This document shows positions 1-6,251 of a stretch of 52,500 nucleotides of DNA, piece after piece (the first letter of the stretch is position 1; every line of letters starts with the position of its first letter). The notes beneath the pieces were generated by a model that was not told where the DNA came from, made no database searches, and saw nothing but the letters and a program-made list of their open reading frames with translations. Both the position numbers and the translations under genes were made by a program. Source of the DNA: an alpha proteobacterium BAL199 (GTDB lineage Bacteria; Pseudomonadota; Alphaproteobacteria; Thalassobaculales; Thalassobaculaceae); assembly GCA_000171835.1 (NCBI GenBank), contig ABHC01000021.1, positions 1 to 52,500 on the forward strand, in the 5' to 3' direction.

Positions 1-8
1 ACGCTACC

Positions 9-1241
9 TCAGAGGTAGTTGTTCCGCTTCTTCCACTCGGTCTCGTGCTTGTAGATGTCGTTCCAGTCGGTCTGGGTGAAGCCGACGATGTACGGCTCTT
101 TGGCAATCGTCTTGCCGTAACCGACCATGTAGTTGACCAACGTGTGGTCGGCTTCGCGCATGGTCAGCTTGCCACCCACTCCGAACGGCGAGTCGATGGT
201 GCGTCCGGCGGTTGCCGCCGCCATCTTCTCAGCGTCGGTGTTGCCGCCGGTCTCCTGCAGCGCCGCCACGATGAAGTCCATGCCGGTCGCGTTCTCCCAG
301 CTCCAGTTGGTCGGCAGGACCTTGGAGTTGGCGATGAACTCCTCGTACCACGCCTCGTTCTCGGCGGTGTCCGGGATGTCCTTGTGGTAGCGGCTGCCGG
401 AGTGCACGCCCTCAGGCCGACTCTTGATCGCCGTGATCACCGGATAGTCTCCGAGATTGACCGCGAAAGCCTGGAACTGATCGAACAGGCCATACAGGCT
501 GGCCTGGTCGAAGAACGCCACCAGATCGCCGCCCCACAGCGCCGAATACACGGCCTGCGGCTGGGCGTTGAGCAGCGCCGTCACATTCTCGGTGTAGTCC
601 GGCTGGAAGATCTTCGGCCAGGTCTGCTCGACGATCTCCACGTCGGGCGCAAAGATCTTGACGTACTCCATGAACTCCTTGGTGTTGTCGCGGCCATAGG
701 CGTAGTCCGGCGACACCGTGGCCCACTTCTTCAGGCCCTTTTCCTTCGACACCTTAGCGGCATAAAGCCCGCCGCCGACGGCGTCATGGATGCCCTGACG
801 GGCGGTCCGGAACACCCACGGAACCCGGTTCTTCGGATCCGCCGTCAACGACGAGGTCTCCGAGTTGGTGTGGATGCAGAACTTCTTGACGTCGCGAACC
901 ACCTCGTTGACCGCGAACGAGGCGCTCGATGCCTCGGCATCGAGAATGATCTCGCAGCCTTCGTTGTTCACCAGGTCGCGGGTCATGCGGGCCGCTTCGT
1001 CCGGCTTGCCGCGCGAGTCGCGCACCACCAGCTCAAGCATGCGACCGTCGATACCGCCGGCCTTGTTGACCCGCCGGACCGTGACCATGGCGGCGTCGAC
1101 CGAAGACTCGCCCAAGATGGCCACCCGGCCGGACATGATCGTCGGCATGCCGATCTTGATCGGCTTGCCGGCGGCCTTCAGATACGCCGGAAAGCCGGTG
1201 ATCGCGGTGCCCAGTGCCGCGGCGCCGACGGCGCCCTTCAA
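9..1241 (-). CDS. ABC transporter substrate-binding protein, Leu/Ile/Val (Peripla_BP_6) type
   Basis: Periplasmic binding component of a branched-chain-amino-acid/amide-type importer. The mature part opens with KPIKIGMPTIMSGRVAILGE, the usual first beta strand and ligand loop of this family, and 410 residues is normal. No permease or ATPase is in view; downstream partners would lie left of the window. The coordinates use a TTG codon, but the frame stays open upstream and encodes RRTVLKG followed by a small hydrophobic stretch (AVGAAALG), which resembles a twin-arginine export signal. That extension has no in-frame ATG, GTG or TTG before the stop at 1347-1349, whereas an ATG in another frame lies at 1312-1314. 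The true start, or a small frameshift near 1270-1310, is therefore unresolved. Ligand unknown; the family call is firm, the start is not. Confidence 0.85.
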   Translation of the reverse strand: MKGAVGAAALGTAITGFPAYLKAAGKPIKIGMPTIMSGRVAILGESSVDAAMVTVRRVNKAGGIDGRMLELVVRDSRGKPDEAARMTRDLVNNEGCEIILDAEASSASFAVNEVVRDVKKFCIHTNSETSSLTADPKNRVPWVFRTARQGIHDAVGGGLYAAKVSKEKGLKKWATVSPDYAYGRDNTKEFMEYVKIFAPDVEIVEQTWPKIFQPDYTENVTALLNAQPQAVYSALWGGDLVAFFDQASLYGLFDQFQAFAVNLGDYPVITAIKSRPEGVHSGSRYHKDIPDTAENEAWYEEFIANSKVLPTNWSWENATGMDFIVAALQETGGNTDAEKMAAATAGRTIDSPFGVGGKLTMREADHTLVNYMVGYGKTIAKEPYIVGFTQTDWNDIYKHETEWKKRNNYL

Positions 1242-1412
1242 AACGGTGCGCCGGTCGATGCCCTGACGCAGGCCTGTGCTTGTCTTCTTCGTTGCGCTCC
1301 TCGCTGAGTTGCATGCCTCACCATAGCGTCGCGTTCGGCCGGCACGTCATTTTGTTCGTATGAATTCGATCGTCGGGAGTCTGGTGATCCGGGCACTCGA
1401 CTGTCAAGGCAA

Positions 1413-1429
1413 ATGAACCCTGACTCATT
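1413..1429. promoter_or_regulatory. Candidate operator (near-palindrome) upstream of the binding-protein gene
   Basis: ATGAACCCTGACTCATT matches 15 of 17 bases of the element at 5418-5434 upstream of the monooxygenase gene. Both approximate the palindrome ATGAA-N6-TTCAT. It lies about 100 bases upstream of the binding-protein gene on the minus strand, in a gap between that gene and the isomerase gene. A wider inverted repeat, AAATGA (1411-1416) and TCATTT (1432-1437), encloses most of it. The form suits a TetR- or GntR-like dimeric repressor; the regulator is not identified here. Confidence 0.45.
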
Positions 1430-1478
1430 GGTCATTTACATTTCATTCGTGCTTGCGGATCACCGGCCGCCAACGCCG

Positions 1479-2090
1479 CTACTCCGATGCCGGTGCGGCT
1501 CGCGATTCCTCGATCCGTTCCCGCAGCAGATCGATGCGATCACCGCCCCAGAACAGCTCACCGTCGAACACGAACATCGGAACTCCGAACACGCCCATCG
1601 CCTCGGCTTCGGCTACGATCGCCTCCTGCTCCGCCCGGCCCGCCCCCTCGGCGTACCCTTCGAACGCCGCCGCATCGCCGCCGATCGACGCAACCAGGGC
1701 TGAGACCTCCGACAGCACGTCGATGTCCAGTTCGCGCTTCCAGAACGTCTCGAACACCGTGTCGTGATAGGCTCGAAAGATCCCGGTTCGCTGGGCGAAG
1801 ATCATGCCGGCGCTGGCATAGTAGCCGTTGTAGACCCGCTTCGGTCCCTTCAGGACCAGTCCCTGCTTGTTGGCGTAGCGTCGGGCATCCATGTACGAGT
1901 ACCGCACCCGCCGCCAGGAATGCTCGGTGCGCTCCTCCACCGACCCCAGGTACTCGGCGATCCGCAGTGTGTAAGGCAGCCACTCGAGTTCGATGTCGAG
2001 CGCCTCGGCCAACTCGTAGGTCGGCTTGACCGCAATGAAAGCATACGGGCTCTTGTAGTCGGTATAGACCCGCACGACGGGCTTGCTCAT
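1479..2090 (-). CDS. 2-hydroxychromene-2-carboxylate isomerase-like (DsbA/kappa-GST fold) protein
   Basis: Thioredoxin-fold protein of the HCCA-isomerase/DsbA family, 203 residues, the family's usual size. The N-terminus has VRVYTDYKSPYAF, where the family carries a glutathione-contacting D-x-x-S-P-Y motif. Near residues 168-187 it has FGVPMFVFDGELFWGGDR, the characteristic cis-Pro loop and C-terminal signature. The start is the ATG at 2088-2090, which overlaps the stop of the upstream ligase gene (ATGA), so the two are translationally coupled; a longer in-frame start exists but lies inside the ligase gene. Characterised relatives isomerise aromatic-ring cleavage intermediates with glutathione. 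With a CoA ligase and a Baeyer-Villiger oxygenase beside it, a role in breaking down a cyclic or aromatic compound is likely but inferred. Confidence 0.8.
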   Translation of the reverse strand: MSKPVVRVYTDYKSPYAFIAVKPTYELAEALDIELEWLPYTLRIAEYLGSVEERTEHSWRRVRYSYMDARRYANKQGLVLKGPKRVYNGYYASAGMIFAQRTGIFRAYHDTVFETFWKRELDIDVLSEVSALVASIGGDAAAFEGYAEGAGRAEQEAIVAEAEAMGVFGVPMFVFDGELFWGGDRIDLLRERIEESRAAPASE

Positions 2091-3718
2091 GACGTGTGTT
2101 CCTTTGTCTGCCGGCCACGCCGAACCCGGGTCGACGCCCGCTCCCGGTCCCAGCACTCCGGAGTCAACCCGGCGCTACGCAACACGTGCTTCTCGACTTT
2201 GGCAGTCGGGGTTTTCGGTAGTTCGTCGATCACCCGGATGAACCGCGGGAGCATGAACGGCGCCAGCCGCGGCTCCAGATGAGCGATGATCGCGGCCGGA
2301 TCGATGTTTCGTCCCGGTACCGGGGCGAGGACCGCCAGCACCTCGTCCTCGGTATACTCGCTCGGCACCGCAACCACGGCGGCCTCGCGCACGTCGGGAT
2401 GGGAGAGGATCTCCTGTTCCACCTCATAGGACGAGATGTTCTCGCCACGCCGGCGGATTGCGTCCTTCAATCGGTCCACGAACGAATAGTCGCCGTCGTC
2501 ATCGCGAACGAACACGTCGCCGGTATGGAACCAGCCGTTGCGCCACGCCGCTGCCGTCGCTTCCGGCCGACCATTGTAGCCATGGGTCATGGTCCAGGGA
2601 TCGTCGGTTCGGATGATCAGTTCGCCTGGCGTGTCGTCGGGCACCGGACAATCGTGCTCATCGACCAGGCGCACGGTCACCCCGGCGCGCAGGCGACCGC
2701 AAATGCCGGGCTTGGCGGGATTGGCCCCAGAGATCAGCGGTGTGCTGATCTCCGTCATGTTGAACAGCGTGAACACGTCGACCCCGAACCGCTCGTGGAA
2801 CGGCGGGCCGGCCTGTCCGAGCGGTACGATCATCACCGCGTGCAGCCGGTGCTTTCGGTCGTCGATGGACGGCGGCTGCTTCAGCAGAAAGGTCGCCATC
2901 GCGCCCAGAAGGAACACCGACGTCACCTCAAGCCGGCGGACTGTCGACCAGAAACGGTCGGTGCGGAATCGGTCGACGACCGCAACCGAAGCGCCGACGC
3001 ACAGAGCCATGCTGGCGATGAAGGCCCCGCCGATGTGGAAGATCGGCATGTGCAGCAGGTGCCGGTCGTCTGCCCTGGTGCAGGTCCAGGTCGCGGGATT
3101 CATCGCGGTGTAGCTGTGCAGATAGGATGACAGAACGCCCTTCGAGCGCCCGGTGGTACCGGAGGTAAAAATAATCGACTGGGTATCCCAGGGCTCGATC
3201 GGACGTTCCAGCGGTCGGGGTTCAGCGGACGGATCGAGCAAAACCGTCTGGTCGTGGATCTCAACACCTTCGGGCACGGCCGAAGGCAGGCCGTCGCCGG
3301 TCACGACGATGCGCTTCAACGCACCGGTCGACACCTCTAGTATCCGACCGACCGCCAGCGGATGAACAATTGCCAGCGCCGCGCCGGAATCCGTGATCAC
3401 ATGCTCCAACAAAGCGCCGCGGTAGGCGGTATTCACCGGAACCATGACGGCGCCGATATAGTTGGCGGCGAACATGGCCTGCAGGCCGAGGGCGCCGTTC
3501 GGCAGCATGATCAACACGTGGTCGCCCTGCCGGACGCCGAGTCGCTGCAGTCCGGCCGCCATGGTCCGCACGGCCGCCAGGGTGTCGGCGAAGCTCCACC
3601 GCCCGCCATCCTCGAACACAGCATAGGTCTCATGGCCCCGGGTCACCGCATGCCGTTCCAGCGCGTAGCGCAGAACGCACGCGTCGACGGGCTGCAGCGG
3701 TTCGGTGCTGTTCTGCAT
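2087..3718 (-). CDS. AMP-forming acyl-CoA synthetase/ligase
   Basis: Activates a carboxylic acid to its CoA thioester through an acyl-adenylate. The 543-residue protein has the adenylate-forming P-loop FTSGTTGRSKGV (about residues 184-195), the TGD motif and hinge region (TGDVFVRDDDGDYSFVDR) and, near the C-terminus, the catalytic lysine in PKTPTAK (Lys507). The overall pattern resembles CaiC/medium-chain ligases, but the substrate cannot be read from sequence. The ATG has a GAGGGA ribosome site seven bases upstream. It lies 26 bases after the Baeyer-Villiger gene and overlaps the isomerase gene by four bases, so the three genes form one transcription unit. The ligase may activate an acid released after ester formation and hydrolysis, although no esterase gene is present locally. 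Confidence 0.88.
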   Translation of the reverse strand: MQNSTEPLQPVDACVLRYALERHAVTRGHETYAVFEDGGRWSFADTLAAVRTMAAGLQRLGVRQGDHVLIMLPNGALGLQAMFAANYIGAVMVPVNTAYRGALLEHVITDSGAALAIVHPLAVGRILEVSTGALKRIVVTGDGLPSAVPEGVEIHDQTVLLDPSAEPRPLERPIEPWDTQSIIFTSGTTGRSKGVLSSYLHSYTAMNPATWTCTRADDRHLLHMPIFHIGGAFIASMALCVGASVAVVDRFRTDRFWSTVRRLEVTSVFLLGAMATFLLKQPPSIDDRKHRLHAVMIVPLGQAGPPFHERFGVDVFTLFNMTEISTPLISGANPAKPGICGRLRAGVTVRLVDEHDCPVPDDTPGELIIRTDDPWTMTHGYNGRPEATAAAWRNGWFHTGDVFVRDDDGDYSFVDRLKDAIRRRGENISSYEVEQEILSHPDVREAAVVAVPSEYTEDEVLAVLAPVPGRNIDPAAIIAHLEPRLAPFMLPRFIRVIDELPKTPTAKVEKHVLRSAGLTPECWDRERASTRVRRGRQTKEHTS

Positions 3719-3744
3719 CCGGCGGTCCCTCGGCTGGACCTCTG

Positions 3745-5382
3745 CTATCGGCTCAGGACGAAGCCCTCATAGCCCTTGGCCGCCACATCGTTGCAGATGC
3801 CGCGGTAACGGGCCATCCCGCCAGCGTAGGGCATGAACACCCGCGGCTTGCCGGGCACGTTGGCGCCGAGATACCAGGAGTGGTTGGCCAGCGGCAGCAA
3901 GGTGGCGTTGGCGGCAGCGTTCACTTCATCGACCCAGCGATCGGCGGCGTCGGCTGAGGCCTCGATCCGTTTCACTCCGCCGGCACGCAGGTGCGCGATG
4001 CAGTCGGTGATCCATTCGACGTGCTGCTCGATCGCCACCGGCATGTTGCACAGCACCGACGGGCTGCCCGGCCCGGTAACCGTGAACAGGTTGGGGAATC
4101 CCGCCACCTGAAGGCCCAGATAGGTGCGCGGCCCGGCGCTCCAAACGTCCTTGAGCGACCGACCGTCCCTTCCGGCAATATCGATGCTGAGCAGCGGCCC
4201 GGTCATCGCGTCGAAACCGGTCGCGAACACGATGACGTCCAGGTCATAGGTTGCGCCGTCGCGGGTGACGATACCGGTCGGCGTGACGCGCTCGATCGGC
4301 GCCGCCCGTACGTCGACCAACGACACGTTTGGCCGGTTGTAGGTATCGAAGTAGTTGCTGTCGATCGGTGGCCGCTTGGTCGCGAACGGATGGTCGATGT
4401 CCGACAGCTTGGCCGCGGTTTGCGGATCCTTGACGATCTCGCGGATTTTGCGCTTCAGGAAGTCGGCCGCCGTATCGTTGGCCGCCTTGTCGACCAGCAG
4501 GTCGCGGAAGCTGGCGCGGAACTGCAGCCCACCCTTGGCCCAGGCCGCCTCGTACACCGCCTCGCGCTGCTCCGGCGTCAGGTCGTGGGCCGAGCGGTCC
4601 TCGATCGCGAACGGATGGCCGTTGGCGGTGGAGTGCATCAGCGCGCGGATCGCCGGATGGTTCTCCTTCACGTACCGCTTGAACTCGGGCTTGAGCGGCG
4701 CGTTGTGGGCCGGGATGCTGTAGTTCGCCGTGCGCTGGAACACTGTCAGATGCTTGGCCGTCTCGGCGATCACCGGAACCGCCTGGATGCCGGTCGACCC
4801 GGTGCCGATCTGGCCGACCCGCTTGCCCGTGAAGTCCACCCCGTCGTGCGGCCAAAGTCCGGTGTGGTACCACTCGCCCTTGAAGTCATCGAGGCCCTGG
4901 ATCTTCGGGATATTGGTCGAAGACAGGCAGCCGACCGCGGTGATCAGATAGGTCGCCGAGTAGCGCTCGCCCGCCTCGGTCTCCACCGTCCAACGGTTCG
5001 CCGCCTCGTCGAAGCGGGCGGTGGTCACGCGGGTGCCGAAGCGAATGTCGCGGCGCAGGTCGAACCGATCGGTCACGTGGTTCAGGTAGCGCATGATCTC
5101 CGGCTGTTCCGGGTAGCGCTCCGACCACTCCCACTCCTCCAGCAGTTCCTTGGAGAAGGTGTAGCAGTAGGAGTGGCTTTCGGAATCGCAGCGCGCGCCC
5201 GGATAGCGATTCCAGTACCAGGTGCCCCCTACTCCGTCGCCGGCCTCCAGCACCCGCGCCGTCAGGCCGAGACGGTCTCGCAAACAGAAGAGTTGGTAGA
5301 GACCCGAGAAGCCAGCGCCGATGATCAGCGCATCAAACTCGGCGGAAGGCGCGGTGCCGCGCAAGGTCGATCCCTGGGTCAT
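3745..5382 (-). CDS. Baeyer-Villiger flavin monooxygenase (cyclohexanone/phenylacetone monooxygenase type)
   Basis: FAD- and NADPH-dependent enzyme that inserts oxygen next to a ketone to give an ester or lactone. Seen in the sequence: FAD-binding GAGFSG (22-27), GGTWYWNRYPG (52-62), the Baeyer-Villiger fingerprint FKGEWYHTGLWP (167-178) and a second Rossmann motif GTGSTG (193-198) for NADPH. At 545 residues it is full length. I chose the ATG at 5380-5382: a GGAG site lies 11 bases upstream, whereas an upstream GTG four codons earlier abuts that site. It is first in a unit with the acyl-CoA ligase and isomerase. The palindrome at 5418-5434, 36 bases upstream, is a likely control site. Substrate unknown; the family call is secure. 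Confidence 0.93.
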   Translation of the reverse strand: MTQGSTLRGTAPSAEFDALIIGAGFSGLYQLFCLRDRLGLTARVLEAGDGVGGTWYWNRYPGARCDSESHSYCYTFSKELLEEWEWSERYPEQPEIMRYLNHVTDRFDLRRDIRFGTRVTTARFDEAANRWTVETEAGERYSATYLITAVGCLSSTNIPKIQGLDDFKGEWYHTGLWPHDGVDFTGKRVGQIGTGSTGIQAVPVIAETAKHLTVFQRTANYSIPAHNAPLKPEFKRYVKENHPAIRALMHSTANGHPFAIEDRSAHDLTPEQREAVYEAAWAKGGLQFRASFRDLLVDKAANDTAADFLKRKIREIVKDPQTAAKLSDIDHPFATKRPPIDSNYFDTYNRPNVSLVDVRAAPIERVTPTGIVTRDGATYDLDVIVFATGFDAMTGPLLSIDIAGRDGRSLKDVWSAGPRTYLGLQVAGFPNLFTVTGPGSPSVLCNMPVAIEQHVEWITDCIAHLRAGGVKRIEASADAADRWVDEVNAAANATLLPLANHSWYLGANVPGKPRVFMPYAGGMARYRGICNDVAAKGYEGFVLSR

Positions 5383-5417
5383 GTCCGACAACACTCCGCT
5401 TAGATAAAAGATGATTT

Positions 5418-5434
5418 ATGAACCATGATTCATT
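5418..5434. promoter_or_regulatory. Candidate operator (near-palindrome) upstream of the Baeyer-Villiger monooxygenase gene
   Basis: ATGAACCATGATTCATT, with a 14-base core TGAACCATGATTCA that matches its own reverse complement at 12 positions. An outer inverted repeat, GATAAAA (5403-5409) and TTTTATC (5434-5440), flanks it. It lies 36-52 bases upstream of the monooxygenase start in an AT-rich patch unlike the surrounding GC-rich DNA. The same element, with two differences, occurs at 1413-1429. The rest of 5383-5627 shows no gene I can support. Confidence 0.5.
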
Positions 5435-5627
5435 TTTATCTGCTTACCACCGCGTCGTCGACCCCTTTCAGCATCACGAACGCAAATTACCACACGACGG
5501 AACCCAGAATCGTTGAGCGCCCGCAACAGTCATGTCGACGAGGAACTGGAACTGACTCGGATTGCCAGGATCGTCGGGTGGCTCCGCACCCAACCACCGC
5601 ACGGCATTCATGGCGTGGTGCGCTTGT

Positions 5628-5783
5628 TCAGAAGGGTTTGTCAGGCAAGGCCACATAAGCCTGCCGCCCGCAGAACACTGTAATATCGCGCACACTCGCC
5701 CCGGCTATTGCCTCGTACAGGAAGTCTTTCACGACAGTGCCGTCTTCGAGCGACAGGGTGCCGAACCGCGTACCCTCGATCTC
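5628..5783 (-). pseudogene. C-terminal fragment of an allophanate-hydrolase-like (AtzF C-domain) protein
   Basis: About 51 residues starting FGTLSLEDGTVVKDFLYEA and continuing through VRDITVFCGRQAYV to a TGA at 5628-5630. This follows the end of the allophanate hydrolase C-terminal domain, where the family reads roughly (I/F)GTVEL-DG--VKGF---------DIT-FGGWRAYL. No start codon or amidase domain precedes it: the frame runs directly into the end of the SDR fragment. It is a relic and probably not translated. The family call rests on my recollection of the motif and needs a profile search. Confidence 0.5.
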
Positions 5784-5915
5784 AGATGACCAGCGCTCCA
5801 CCGTCGACGTAGATGATGGATCCCGTCGCAAAGCCTACAGCCATGAACGTCAGGATCTGCCGCGTGACGTCTTCGCCCGCGCCGACCCGACCGACCGGCA
5901 GGGCGGCAGCCCAAC
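5782..5915 (-). pseudogene. C-terminal fragment of a short-chain dehydrogenase/reductase
   Basis: The frame reads LPVGRVGAGEDV, then ILTFMAVGFATGSIIYVDGGALVI before a TGA at 5782-5784. This is the classic SDR ending (LPVGR-G-GEDVA---LFLM--GFATG----VDGGALL). Only about 44 residues remain; the Rossmann N-terminus and the YxxxK catalytic part are absent. Its upstream end fuses at about 5915 to the amidohydrolase fragment in another frame, and its stop overlaps the allophanate-hydrolase-like fragment. Confidence 0.6.
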
Positions 5916-6205
5916 AGCAGCCGGGCATTGTGCATGGTCATGAGCGTGTGTTCTTCGGGCGGAATGGTTCCAAGTTCCTGCCCGGAAACGATATCCGTGA
6001 ACGACAGATGAGAATGGCCGTCGATCAACCCGGGCATCAGGGTCCTGCCAGCCACGTCGATCGTCGTCACGCCGGGTGCCGACAGTTTCGCATCGCCCGG
6101 CGCGACTACCTTGATCCGGTTGCCCTCGATCAGGACGGACGCCGGATAGATCGCGCGCCCGGTACCGTCCCAGACATTGGCATTCTCGATAAGAATCCGG
6201 CCGAT
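5916..6205 (-). pseudogene. N-terminal fragment of an amidohydrolase (imidazolonepropionase/dipeptidase-like)
   Basis: The frame begins at an ATC codon (6203-6205) that follows a good AAGGAG site and encodes GRILIENANVWDGTGRAIYPASVLIEGNRIKVV, then VAGRTLMPGLIDGHSHLSF. The HxH in GHSHL is the metal-binding motif that opens the amidohydrolase barrel. After about 97 residues the family match ends abruptly at LLLG, and the same DNA continues as the SDR fragment in another frame. A normal enzyme has about 400 residues, so this is a 5' fragment. The initiator appears to have changed from ATG to ATC. Confidence 0.6.
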
Positions 6206-6251
6206 GGTCGCTCTCCTTCAACGCAATCGGGTCGCAGGCCGTCCGTATCCC

